NCBI RefSeq assembly: GCF_003852315.1
Contig: NZ_CP027762.1
Span: forward strand, 3,019,501 to 3,083,500
Source of the DNA: Pseudomonas sp. LBUM920
GTDB taxonomy: Bacteria > Pseudomonadota > Gammaproteobacteria > Pseudomonadales > Pseudomonadaceae
Direction: 5' to 3'
Length of the DNA stretch: 64,000 bases
The number at the start of each line of letters is the position of its first letter. Position 1 is the stretch's first letter. The translations under genes and the position numbers were made by a program. The notes below the pieces were generated by a model that had not been told where the DNA came from, searched no databases, and worked only from the letters and a program-made list of their open reading frames with translations. Positions 1-7,592 of the stretch are shown piece after piece.

Positions 1-1
1 G

Positions 2-892
2 CTGCTGGGCATCTTCGACCGCTACAGCGCGCAACTGAACCTCGACCTAGTGGACATCGCCAACTACGAGGCCGAATTTGAGGCAACCAGTCTTGCCAGA
101 TCGGCGCCGGTTGGCGTTTCGCTGGATGTGGTCGCGCCGACGGCCGCTGCCATCCGCACCGCTGTGCTGACAAACCCGCTCAGCGTGCGCGGTACTGGCG
201 GCGGGAAGCTGCTTAAGGCCTTCATCAAGGGCTGGACTAGCGCCGAGCGTGAGCGTGTCACCGGCACTATCCGGCAGGGCTTCTTCGAAGGGCAGACGAA
301 CTTCCAGATAATCCGCAACATTCGCGGCACCAAGGCGGCAGGGTACAAAGACGGCATCCTTGCTACCACGAACCGTAATGCCAGCACGGTCGTGCATACC
401 GCGATTCAGCATGTGGCCTCCCAGGCGCGGATGGAGGTCGCAAAGGCCAACACGGATATCGTGCAAGAGATCCAGATGGTGGCCACGCTGGATAGCAAGA
501 CCAGCCAGTTGTGCCGCTCGATGGACAAACGCAAGTTTCCGGTGGATTCCGGCCCAAGGCCGCCTTTCCACCCTAACTGCCGCACCACCTTCATTCTGTT
601 GACCAAGCTCAGCGCGATGTTCGCCAAGGGCGCAACGCGTGCCTCGGTGGGCGCCAATGGCGGGCAACAGGTCAATGCTGACCTCGATTACTACCATTGG
701 CTACAGCAGCAGCCGGCATCGTTCCAGGATGCGGCTATCGGCCCTATGCGAGCCAAGCTGTTTCGCAAAGGCGGTCTGAGTATCGAACGATTCACAGAGC
801 TGCAGCTCGATCGCAACTTTGCGCCGCTGACTCTTTCTCAGATGAAAAAACTAGAACCGCTAGCGTTCGTCCGCGCGCAATTGCTACCCTGA
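2..892 (+). CDS. Phage head morphogenesis protein, MuF/SPP1 gp7-like (5' end outside window)
   Basis: The reading frame is open from the left edge, so the gene begins upstream; the GTG at 50 is only an internal codon. The C-terminal half carries the cysteine/histidine signature of the Mu gpF family (Phage_Mu_F): a cysteine in 'SQLCRSMD' and then the 'HPNCRTTF' motif. Proteins of this family are minor head components packaged with the portal and needed for head assembly. It lies directly before the scaffold and capsid genes, where this family is usually found. The portal and terminase genes are therefore expected just left of the window. Confidence 0.85.
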   Translation: MLGIFDRYSAQLNLDLVDIANYEAEFEATSLARSAPVGVSLDVVAPTAAAIRTAVLTNPLSVRGTGGGKLLKAFIKGWTSAERERVTGTIRQGFFEGQTNFQIIRNIRGTKAAGYKDGILATTNRNASTVVHTAIQHVASQARMEVAKANTDIVQEIQMVATLDSKTSQLCRSMDKRKFPVDSGPRPPFHPNCRTTFILLTKLSAMFAKGATRASVGANGGQQVNADLDYYHWLQQQPASFQDAAIGPMRAKLFRKGGLSIERFTELQLDRNFAPLTLSQMKKLEPLAFVRAQLLP

Positions 893-920
893 CTGAAACC
901 GCTAGTCAAGGATGGCCCTT

Positions 921-1232
921 ATGCTTAATAACGTACGCAACACCGACCTCCGAAAGATCGAGGAATTGTTTTTGCTCGGTGTTGACCACAAAAAATGTGT
1001 GCTTTCGGTTAAAGCCGCAAAAGCTCAAATAAAAAACCTAACGGCGAGACTTGTGGCTGACGGAACTCTCCCGGACGACTCCTTGGTCACTCATTTCGAT
1101 GACATGGTTTCTGATGAGGCAATCGAAAAATTAGCTCGAATTAAATCTGCGCGTAGCGTCATTAATGCAGCGGATCATACAGGCATGCGTTTGGCCGGAA
1201 GCGGCGAAGTTTTAGAAATTTATTTAATTTAA
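921..1232 (+). CDS. Hypothetical small phage protein (103 aa)
   Basis: I do not recognise this protein. The ATG at 921 is preferred to the one at 912 because AAGGA at 908-912 then stands about 8 bases upstream. It is charged, mostly helical in character and lacks membrane segments. Its coding sequence is AT-richer than its neighbours, which is common for late-operon cargo genes. It ends just before a rho-independent hairpin and sits between the head morphogenesis gene and the scaffold gene, so it is either a small head-region accessory or a moron. Confidence 0.6.
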   Translation: MLNNVRNTDLRKIEELFLLGVDHKKCVLSVKAAKAQIKNLTARLVADGTLPDDSLVTHFDDMVSDEAIEKLARIKSARSVINAADHTGMRLAGSGEVLEIYLI

Positions 1233-1255
1233 TCGATAAAACTTATTACAGATAA

Positions 1256-1281
1256 AGCCCAGCCAAGTGCTGGGTTTTTTT
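1256..1281 (+). terminator. Intra-operon hairpin with T-tract
   Basis: A CCCAGC/GCTGGG stem (1258-1263 with 1269-1274) and a five-base loop are followed by seven T. It has the form of a rho-independent terminator but lies inside the head operon, ahead of the scaffold gene. Confidence 0.6.
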
Positions 1282-1324
1282 ACGCCTGAAATTCGGGCAA
1301 TACATACCCAAGGGGTGCATTAAA

Positions 1325-2053
1325 GTGGCAGAAGAAAACGAAATCGACCTGGAAAATCCGGCAATCAAGGCCGCTATCGCGACTGCCGTTGAAGCATCCG
1401 TTTCTGGCTTAAAAACCAAGAACTCGGAACTGCTGGGCAAGCTGAAGGAAACCTCCGGCAAGCTGACCCAGTTCGAAACCCAGTTTGAAGGCATCGATAT
1501 CGACGCCGTCAAAGGCCTGCTCAGTCGCGCCGGGCAGGACGAAGAAACCAAGCTGCTGACCGAGGGCAAGGTGGACGAGGTATTCAACCGCCGCACCGAG
1601 CGCCTGCGTAGCGACTACGACAAGCAGTTGAAGACCATCAGCGAGCGCGCCGAGAAGGCCGAATCCTTCGCTGCCAAGTTCCAGGGCAAGGTTCTGGGTG
1701 ACTCGGTACGCGGTGCGGCACTGAAGGCCGGCGCTCTGCCAGAAGCAACCGACGACATCATCCTGCGCGCCAAAGGCGTGTTCACCCTTAACGAAGATGG
1801 CGATGCAGTCGCCGTTGATGAATCCGGCCAGGTCATCCTCGGTAAAGACGGCAAAACCCCTTTGACTCCCCTCGAATGGGCGGAATCTCTGCGCGAAAGC
1901 GCACCTCATCTGTGGCCAAGGGCTTCAGGGACATTTGCCCCGGGCGGGGGTGGCGGCAAGGCTGCATTCAAGCGCTCCGAAATGACCTCCGAGCAGAAGC
2001 GCGACTTTCAGCGCAAGCACGGCCAAACCGCATATCTCGCATTGCCCAAGTAA
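1325..2053 (+). CDS. Phage capsid scaffolding protein
   Basis: A 242-residue acidic, helix-rich protein immediately upstream of the major capsid gene. The N-terminal half (about residues 30-120) is strongly coiled-coil-like, with many K, E, Q and L residues. A glycine-rich linker precedes a basic C-terminal tail (residues 215-242). This layout is typical of internal scaffolds, whose basic tail contacts the capsid protein during prohead assembly. It starts at GTG 1325. The family call rests on layout and position, not on a catalytic motif; no protease triad was recognised. Confidence 0.7.
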   Translation: MAEENEIDLENPAIKAAIATAVEASVSGLKTKNSELLGKLKETSGKLTQFETQFEGIDIDAVKGLLSRAGQDEETKLLTEGKVDEVFNRRTERLRSDYDKQLKTISERAEKAESFAAKFQGKVLGDSVRGAALKAGALPEATDDIILRAKGVFTLNEDGDAVAVDESGQVILGKDGKTPLTPLEWAESLRESAPHLWPRASGTFAPGGGGGKAAFKRSEMTSEQKRDFQRKHGQTAYLALPK

Positions 2054-2065
2054 GGGGATTGACCC

Positions 2066-3031
2066 ATGGCTACAACCGTTAACAGCGACCTGATCATCTA
2101 CAACGATGAGGCGCAAACCGCATACCTGGAGCGTGTCCAGGACAACCTGGACGTGTTCAACGCATCGTCCAACGGCGCGATGGTGCTGGACAACGAGCTG
2201 ATCGAAGGCGACTTCCGCAAGCGCGCGCTCTACAAGCTGAACGGCTCCCTGGAACACCGCGACGTTAACTCCGACGGCAAGGTAACTGCCAAGAAGATCA
2301 GCGCCGGCGAAGCTGTCGGCGTCAAAGCTCCCTGGAAGTACGGCCCCTACCAGACCACCGAAGAGGCATTCAAGCGCCGCGGTCGTCCGGTCGAGGAGTT
2401 CTCCCAGATCGTCGGCGCCGACGTCGCTGATGCGACCCTGGAAGGCTTCATCCAGTACGCAACTGCTGGCCTGCGTGCCGCCATCGGCTCCAACGCTGAC
2501 ATGGTGGTTTCGGCCAACATCGAAACCGATGGCAAGAAGACGCTGACTCGCGGTATGCGCAAGTTCGGCGACAAGTTCGGCCGTATTGCTCTGTGGGTCA
2601 TGCACTCCAGCGCCTACTTCGACATCGTCGACGAAGCCATCACCAACAAGATCTACGAAGAAGCTGGCGTTGTGATCTACGGCGGCCTGCCGGGCACTCT
2701 GGGCAAGCCCGTACTGGTGACCGACACCGCGCCGGCGGATGTGATCTTCGGCCTGCTGCCAAACGCCGTAACCATCACCGAGTCGCAGGCCCCGGGCTTC
2801 CGTTCCTACGAAGTGAACGACGAAGAGAACTTGAGCATCGGCTACCGCGCTGAAGGTACCGTGAACATCGATGTGCTGGGTTACAGCTGGAAAGCCACCA
2901 CTGGCGGTTCCAACCCAACCCTGGCTGCCGTTGGCTCCGCTGCCAACTGGGTTAAACATGCGGGCAGCAACAAGGTTACCGCCGGTGTGATGATCACGCT
3001 CACTGCAACGCCTCCTGTCACTGGCGGCTAA
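2066..3031 (+). CDS. Major capsid protein
   Basis: A 321-residue protein, 12 bases after the scaffold gene, with a GGGGA-type ribosome-binding site. Size, position and composition fit the major head subunit of siphophages. An N-terminal arm leads into a mixed alpha/beta core and an Ig-like Ala/Gly/Thr-rich C-terminus (about residues 275-321) that may be a surface extension. High-frequency codons suggest strong expression. I could not place it in a named HK97-fold subfamily by eye. Confidence 0.8.
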   Translation: MATTVNSDLIIYNDEAQTAYLERVQDNLDVFNASSNGAMVLDNELIEGDFRKRALYKLNGSLEHRDVNSDGKVTAKKISAGEAVGVKAPWKYGPYQTTEEAFKRRGRPVEEFSQIVGADVADATLEGFIQYATAGLRAAIGSNADMVVSANIETDGKKTLTRGMRKFGDKFGRIALWVMHSSAYFDIVDEAITNKIYEEAGVVIYGGLPGTLGKPVLVTDTAPADVIFGLLPNAVTITESQAPGFRSYEVNDEENLSIGYRAEGTVNIDVLGYSWKATTGGSNPTLAAVGSAANWVKHAGSNKVTAGVMITLTATPPVTGG

Positions 3032-3078
3032 GCCTCAAACTCAACGTGCGGTCAGCGATGGCCGCCTTGGAGAAACAC

Positions 3079-3663
3079 ATGGAACTGACTTACAGCAACC
3101 AGCTGAACGGCTTCGATCCGGAGAAGCGTTACCGCAATCCGGAACACTTCGATAAGCCCGAAGCTGGTGTGACCAGCGTGCTGGTGATTGGCGATTGGCC
3201 GAGCGTGGTCAATGCGTACGAAGCAGCCGGCATCGATGTGTCGGTGAAGGAAGCCAAGCGGGCGCAGGTTGTTGGTGCGGGCAACCAAGCCGAACTGGAA
3301 AAGGTGATCGCGGCTTTGCGTGCTGAGCATGGATCGATCCAGATCCTTGTTGACGGTCTGGAAGCTGGCGAGATTCACCGTCCAGAGTCCGGCGAACTGG
3401 CGTTGCGCTTGTTTGACGTGCTGGGCAACATCCATGCTTCGGTAGGTGAGTTGACCACTGAACGTGACGGTCTGGCCTTGACTGTCGACGCACTTCGCGG
3501 AGAGGTTGAAGCGCTGAAGAAGTCTGCCCTCACGCCGCCGGCTGATGAGACCGGTGAAGTCGCGGCGCTGAAAGCAAAGCTCGACGAAGCCAAGATTCAG
3601 TATCGGGCCAACGCCTCCAAAGAATCCCTGGAAAAGCTCGTCGCTGAGTTGCCCAAGGAGTAA
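3079..3663 (+). CDS. Hypothetical phage head-region protein
   Basis: Translation probably starts at ATG 3079, preceded by TTGGAG at the right spacing, rather than at upstream in-frame codons. The 194-residue product starts with a 'LTYSNQLNGFDPEKRYRNPEHF' type segment rich in aromatic and charged residues. It then becomes heptad-like and acidic (residues 110-190), with alternating leucine and glutamate, suggesting a coiled coil. It lies between capsid and head-tail connector genes. A head decoration or completion role is possible but not shown by any motif. Confidence 0.65.
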   Translation: MELTYSNQLNGFDPEKRYRNPEHFDKPEAGVTSVLVIGDWPSVVNAYEAAGIDVSVKEAKRAQVVGAGNQAELEKVIAALRAEHGSIQILVDGLEAGEIHRPESGELALRLFDVLGNIHASVGELTTERDGLALTVDALRGEVEALKKSALTPPADETGEVAALKAKLDEAKIQYRANASKESLEKLVAELPKE

Positions 3664-3722
3664 TACTGCTGGCTGTCGGTCACCCGGCGGCCAATTTACA
3701 AACCATTCCAGCGAGTTGACGC

Positions 3723-4226
3723 ATGACACTCATGATCGAGACCGGACAAGGGCTTCCTGACGCCGAAAGCTACGCGAGTGCTGCGGACCTGGTCATGTAC
3801 GCCGGTAAGTTCGGTGTGGTCATCCCTGCCGACGCTCCTGCGCAGGAAGCGCTGCTGCGTCGGGCCGCCTTGGCGATGGATGGCATGACCTGGAAGGGCC
3901 GCAAGACGAACAGCGAGCAGGCCCTATCCTGGCCGCGCCGGGAAGTACTGCTGGATCACGAGATCAAGCCGAACAACTACCTTCCGGCGCGGATCCAGTA
4001 CGGGCAGATGGCCTTGGCCGCCGAAATCCATCAGGACGATATCGACCCGGTGGAAAAACGCAAAGGCGCGGTGCTGCTGGATCGTGTTGAGGGGGCTGTG
4101 ACGCGGCAATACGCGGCGATCCCATCCACCAGTAACCGGCTGCTGCCAGCAGCGCCTGATCGGCCGAGTGCAACCCAGTTTGCCGACTACCTACAAAAGC
4201 GCGGGCTGTTCGCTATACGTGCATGA
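3723..4226 (+). CDS. Head-tail connector/adaptor, 'DnaT-like' phage family
   Basis: A 167-residue protein with the features of the phage family labelled 'putative DnaT-like ssDNA-binding protein': a start of the type 'IETGQGLPDAESYASAADL', a central W-K-G-x-K segment, and a 'SWPRREVLLD' motif. In siphophages this position after the capsid gene is normally the first head-tail connector (gp6-like adaptor), so I read it as the adaptor that joins portal to tail. The family name refers to distant similarity and not to a replication role. Confidence 0.7.
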   Translation: MTLMIETGQGLPDAESYASAADLVMYAGKFGVVIPADAPAQEALLRRAALAMDGMTWKGRKTNSEQALSWPRREVLLDHEIKPNNYLPARIQYGQMALAAEIHQDDIDPVEKRKGAVLLDRVEGAVTRQYAAIPSTSNRLLPAAPDRPSATQFADYLQKRGLFAIRA

Positions 4227-4260
4227 TGTTAGCGTTAGGGCTCATTAATGGAGCTCTGAA

Positions 4261-4452
4261 ATGGCTGACCAGAAAAGCGTTACAGAAAAAGAAATTGAGG
4301 CCTGGGACTTTTATGCAGCGGCAGCTATTACCGCTATTGCTTCAAGAGGTCCGGCTGACAACGATGAGCTTGCCGATGAGGCGGTGCACTACGCAAATGC
4401 AATGTTGATTCGCCGCCGCGTGAAGCTAGACCAACTCTGGGAAGAGAACTGA
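4261..4452 (+). CDS. Hypothetical small phage protein (63 aa)
   Basis: A short acidic helical protein that ends a few bases before a hairpin with a T-tract. It has no recognised motif. Its position between two connector genes and its lower GC resemble the small ORF at 921-1232, which is also followed by a hairpin; both may be cargo genes dropped into the structural operon. Confidence 0.55.
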   Translation: MADQKSVTEKEIEAWDFYAAAAITAIASRGPADNDELADEAVHYANAMLIRRRVKLDQLWEEN

Positions 4453-4462
4453 TTCCATCCTT

Positions 4463-4488
4463 AGCCCAGCCATAGTGCTGGGCTTTTC
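4463..4488 (+). terminator. Intra-operon hairpin with T-tract
   Basis: An eight-base-pair AGCCCAGC/GCTGGGCT stem with a six-base loop is followed by T-rich sequence. It lies between the small ORF and the next connector gene, so it must be leaky or antiterminated for the tail genes to be expressed. Confidence 0.6.
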
Positions 4489-4503
4489 ACATCTGGAGCC
4501 ACC

Positions 4504-4872
4504 ATGGCCTTTTACGACGAAATGGCCGTGATGGCTCTGGATATGATCACAGAGTTCGGCCAGCCTGTGACCATCAGCAAGACGGAGCCTGCTGAGTACG
4601 ACCCGGAGACGGCCGGCGAAGCGCCAGGCGTAACCATCGAGCAAGCCGCCCAAGGCATCCTGCTCGATTTCACCGGCCAAGAGTTCCAAAACAACAGCCT
4701 CATCCGGCAGGGCGACAAGAAGCTCAAGATCGCCGCGCAAGGATTGGCCTGGGTGCCGGGTTTGCTCGACAAGGTCGTCGCTCAGGGCCGCACTTGGGCA
4801 ATCGTCCCGCCGCTGAAAGAGGTAAACCCCGCCGGAACGCCGATCTTGTATGAGCTGCAGGTGCGTTCGTGA
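4504..4872 (+). CDS. Phage head closure/head-tail joining protein
   Basis: A 122-residue beta-rich protein. Length, position after the adaptor and the pattern (N-terminal amphipathic segment, then 'GQPVTISKTEPAEYDPETGE', then a beta sandwich with 'GILLDFTGQE') fit the head-closure or stopper family. GGAG precedes the ATG. The stop overlaps the next gene's GTG by four bases (GTGA), which suggests coupled translation. The assignment is by context and general shape. Confidence 0.6.
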   Translation: MAFYDEMAVMALDMITEFGQPVTISKTEPAEYDPETAGEAPGVTIEQAAQGILLDFTGQEFQNNSLIRQGDKKLKIAAQGLAWVPGLLDKVVAQGRTWAIVPPLKEVNPAGTPILYELQVRS

Positions 4873-5525
4873 GCCGGGCAGGTGCCGGGCAGTCCGGCAG
4901 TTTCGCACTGAGCCTGGCCGAGTTCGCCGCCCAGACCAGTGAAGCAATCGACGCGAGCCTGCGCGAGATCATCATCGAGATTGGTAGCAGCATCATTCGT
5001 ATGTCGCCGGTGGGCAACCCTGAAATATGGGCCGCCAACGTTGCTCATCGCGAGGCCAACTCCCGCGCTGCCGATGACTACGACTCCAAAGTCGCCGTCC
5101 GCAACACGCTCATTAACCTGAACGAATCGAACTTCACGAAGGCGGGTAACCTCAAGCGCGGCGTGAAATACGCCAAGCCGCTGACAAAGACTGAGCGCGA
5201 CCAGAATTTCAACGTGAATGGCCTGGTCGCCGGTAAGGACTATGTCGGCGGCCGCTTCCGGGCGAACTGGAATTTCTCTATTGGCTCTGTCGACAACAGC
5301 TTCCGCATTCACCCGGACCCGACAGGGGCTGAGGCGACTGCGCGGCTTGTGGCGGGCGCCATTGAGTTTAAGGCCGGCGAAACGGCTTTCATCGTAAACA
5401 ATTTGCCCTACGCGATTCCGCTGGAGTTCGGCCATTCCACCCAGGCCCCCGGCGGCATGGTCCGGGTAACCGTGGCTCGCTTTCAGCAGATAGTGCTGGA
5501 GGCCATCAGGAACAACCAGGTATGA
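4869..5525 (+). CDS. HK97 gp10-like tail-completion protein
   Basis: A 218-residue protein starting at GTG 4869. It is longer than usual for gp10-like proteins, with an extended middle part (about residues 60-140). The C-terminal region keeps the family pattern of a hydrophobic strand ('YAIPLEFGHSTQAPGGMVR') with the conserved glycine-proline turn. These proteins sit at the head-tail interface or tail terminator ring. It overlaps both neighbours by four bases. Confidence 0.65.
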   Translation: MSRAGAGQSGSFALSLAEFAAQTSEAIDASLREIIIEIGSSIIRMSPVGNPEIWAANVAHREANSRAADDYDSKVAVRNTLINLNESNFTKAGNLKRGVKYAKPLTKTERDQNFNVNGLVAGKDYVGGRFRANWNFSIGSVDNSFRIHPDPTGAEATARLVAGAIEFKAGETAFIVNNLPYAIPLEFGHSTQAPGGMVRVTVARFQQIVLEAIRNNQV

Positions 5526-5716
5526 AGTTCGAAGACGTGCTGGTTCGCCCGGTGATGCGCTACAAGCTTTGCGATTGCGGCGGAAGGCTGGTGCAAGTCG
5601 AAAACGCCCCGGTAATGCTGTCGCTTCCTGCGCAGTACCTGCACCAGTGTGCCCTCTGCGGTCGAGAGCAAAGCTTGCGTGGCGTATCGCCTTCGCTTGT
5701 CTACGAGGTGACCTGA
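5522..5716 (+). CDS. Small zinc-ribbon-like phage protein (64 aa)
   Basis: The protein has a CxC pair ('LCDCGG') and a later CxxC pair ('CALCGR'), the spacing of a small zinc ribbon. It is translationally coupled at both ends: ATGA overlap with the previous gene and TGATG with the next. No family was recognised. Such ribbon proteins are seen in phage structural operons without known function. Confidence 0.6.
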   Translation: MKFEDVLVRPVMRYKLCDCGGRLVQVENAPVMLSLPAQYLHQCALCGREQSLRGVSPSLVYEVT

Positions 5717-6132
5717 TGTCACACGCAATCATCGCCTCAATCTACGAGGCCAAGCTGATCGCCTGGAACGCTGCCAGGTCGGAGAAGCTGAAAATCGTTT
5801 TCGAGAACACGGCCTACACGCCGACGGCGGGCGAGACCTACCTGCGAGCCTTCACTATCCCGGGCGACACCGCGAGCAACACGCTTGGCGGTGATCACAG
5901 GCTCTTCACAGGCGTGTTCCAAGTCAGCATCATCGCGCCGGCGGGCACCGGTAAGACCAAGACGAACCCTATAGCGGCTGAACTGACCGATCTGTTCCCG
6001 CTACACGCCAGGGAGACGAAGGGCTCGGTCACCGTGGTGACCATGTCGCCGGTCGACCCAGGCCCCGGCATCACCGGCGATTCCACCTACACCGTTCCGG
6101 TCTCGTTCTTGTACCGAGCCGACACGAACTGA
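5716..6132 (+). CDS. Tail terminator-like protein (DUF4128 type)
   Basis: A 138-residue protein whose ATG overlaps the preceding stop (TGATG). The pattern 'YEAKLIAWN' at the N-terminus, 'YLRAFTIPGDT' in the middle and 'GLFQVS/V'-like strands fits the DUF4128 phage tail-terminator family, related to lambda gpU. Its position just before the tail tube gene supports this. Terminators cap the tube and control tail length with the tape measure. Confidence 0.65.
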   Translation: MSHAIIASIYEAKLIAWNAARSEKLKIVFENTAYTPTAGETYLRAFTIPGDTASNTLGGDHRLFTGVFQVSIIAPAGTGKTKTNPIAAELTDLFPLHARETKGSVTVVTMSPVDPGPGITGDSTYTVPVSFLYRADTN

Positions 6133-6156
6133 TCCCGCCCACTGGGCAAACCCACG

Positions 6157-6180
6157 AACCCGCCATTGAGCGGGTTTTTT
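6157..6180 (+). terminator. Intra-operon hairpin with T-tract
   Basis: A CCCGC/GCGGG stem with a six-base loop is followed by six T, between the tail terminator and tail tube genes. It lies upstream of the tube gene's own ribosome-binding site (AGAGGA). Confidence 0.6.
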
Positions 6181-6204
6181 CATATCTGCAAAGAGGAAAT
6201 ACCC

Positions 6205-6861
6205 ATGGGCTACAAAATTCCGGACGGCGGCACCTTCCAGCACGGTGCCACCTATGGCCCGGACATCCCGTTTTCGGCACTGAGCAACGCGGCTGAGGCC
6301 GTGGCCACTGTGACTGGCGGCACACTGTCGGCTGGCGACATCGTGATCGTCACATCCGGCTGGACTCGCCTGGGCAACCGGGTTGTACGCGTGAAGGCGG
6401 CCACTGCCACCGCCATCACCCTCGAAGGCATCGATACCACCGACGTGCAGGTCTACCCGGCCGGCTCCGGCATCGGCTCGCTAAAGAAGGTGCTGACCTG
6501 GGTGCAGATTCCGCAAATCACTGACGTGGCTTTCGCCGGCGGCACCCAGAACTACCTGGATGTGGTGTTTCTGGAAGACAAACAGGGCCGCCAGATGCCG
6601 ACTGACAAGGCGGCGGCCAGCTTGGCGCTGACCATTGCGGATGACCCGGGCCAGGCGTTCAACGCCATCCTGCGTGCAGCGGATGCCAGCCAGACCATTC
6701 AGGCCGCGCGCCTGAACCTGCCGGGCAACGACACGCTGTTCTACGGTGCCTTCACCTCTTTCTCCAACCAGCCGACCGTGTCCCGCAGCAACTTGCTGAC
6801 CCGCACCGTCAACCTGGCGCTGCAGGGTGAACCCACCCGTTACCTGACTGCGGTGGCGTAA
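6205..6861 (+). CDS. Major tail tube protein
   Basis: A 218-residue beta-rich protein. ATG 6205 is chosen because AGAGGA stands eight bases upstream and because an earlier in-frame ATG lies inside the hairpin. The sequence is rich in G, T, V and A with strand-turn alternation, and it ends in a 'SFSNQPTVSRSNLLTRTVNLALQGEP' type segment typical of siphophage tube proteins. It directly precedes the chaperone frameshift pair and tape measure, the canonical order. Confidence 0.75.
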   Translation: MGYKIPDGGTFQHGATYGPDIPFSALSNAAEAVATVTGGTLSAGDIVIVTSGWTRLGNRVVRVKAATATAITLEGIDTTDVQVYPAGSGIGSLKKVLTWVQIPQITDVAFAGGTQNYLDVVFLEDKQGRQMPTDKAAASLALTIADDPGQAFNAILRAADASQTIQAARLNLPGNDTLFYGAFTSFSNQPTVSRSNLLTRTVNLALQGEPTRYLTAVA

Positions 6862-6864
6862 CCC

Positions 6865-7245
6865 ATGGCAAAGATCAGAATCGCCCAAAACCCGACGTTC
6901 AAGGCCTTCGTGTCAATCCCGATCGTTGGGGGTGAGCCCGAGAAAGTAGAGTTCACCTTCAAGTATCGGGATCGCCCGGGGCTTGCCGCTCTGTTTGATG
7001 AGTGGAACCTGAAGCGCGATGAAGCTCGGACCGCCCTGGGCGAAAGCCCAACGCTTTCCGAAATCGTTGCTGCTGACACTGAGCAGCAGTCGCAGCAGAT
7101 CAAGGACCTGGTGGTCGGCTGGGGGTTCGATGATAAGTTCGACGACAAGAGCATTCGGGCGTTGGTAACGTCCTGCCAGGGCGCCGCTGAGGCGGTCGTG
7201 AATGCCTATCAGAGCGCATTCAATCAGTCCCGCTTGGGAAACTGA
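6865..7245 (+). CDS. Tail assembly chaperone, G-type product
   Basis: A 126-residue protein between tail tube and tape measure, the position of lambda G. It is charged and helical and has no enzymatic motif. It ends in GGA AAC TGA, and the slippery heptamer at 7236-7242 is in the correct frame for a -1 shift. A fraction of ribosomes would then continue into the 7242-7565 frame and make a longer GT-type protein of about 233 residues. These chaperones coat the tape measure protein and recruit tube subunits. Confidence 0.8.
   Translation: MAKIRIAQNPTFKAFVSIPIVGGEPEKVEFTFKYRDRPGLAALFDEWNLKRDEARTALGESPTLSEIVAADTEQQSQQIKDLVVGWGFDDKFDDKSIRALVTSCQGAAEAVVNAYQSAFNQSRLGN
7236..7242 (+). other. Programmed -1 ribosomal frameshift site GGGAAAC
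   Basis: The zero frame reads TTG GGA AAC TGA, so the heptamer is phased G GGA AAC. A -1 slip places GGG AAA under the two tRNAs and continues CTG ACG GAC into the downstream open frame. Lambda uses GGGAAAG at the same place in the G-T pair. The stop codon directly follows the slip site. Confidence 0.8.
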
Positions 7246-7565
7246 CGGACGCCGCTCGCGCACTCTACGCGCCGGCGGCACCTGCTGAGTTGATGGGCTT
7301 GTTCGGGCTTGCCCCGGGCGACCTCGAAGAGGTAACCGAGGTCTGGCCCTGCAACTGGCCGGCGTTCTACCTGTTCAACAGGATGTCGACTCAGTGGCGG
7401 GCGGGCGCCGGCGGCGCGATTGGCCTCGATTACAACTGCATCCGCGACGTGGCCGGGTTCCTCGGAATCAAGAAAAAGAAACTCGCTGAAATCTTCCCTG
7501 ACCTTCAGGTGCTGGAAGGCGAAGCCCTGCGCGTCATGGCGGAGGAAAGGGAAAACAGCCCGTGA
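7242..7565 (+). CDS. Tail assembly chaperone, T-type frameshift extension (DUF1799)
   Basis: The frame is open from the slip site to TGA 7563-7565 and has no ATG with a convincing ribosome-binding site; the first candidate codon is TTG 7290. It therefore appears to be expressed only by frameshifting from the G-type gene. The segment 'GLFGLAPGDLEEVTEVWPCNW...RAGAGGAIGLDYN' resembles the DUF1799 phage family, which is found exactly in this position. Its role in GT fusions is binding the tube protein. Confidence 0.75.
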   Translation: MTDAARALYAPAAPAELMGLFGLAPGDLEEVTEVWPCNWPAFYLFNRMSTQWRAGAGGAIGLDYNCIRDVAGFLGIKKKKLAEIFPDLQVLEGEALRVMAEERENSP

Positions 7566-7592
7566 GCACGGGCACTTATTCAAGGTGAGTCG

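Noticed and set aside
1925..2959. Long minus-strand open frame (344 aa) opposite the capsid gene
   Set aside because: It mirrors the codon pattern of the capsid gene on the opposite strand and has no ribosome-binding site or motif; a shadow frame of high-GC coding DNA.
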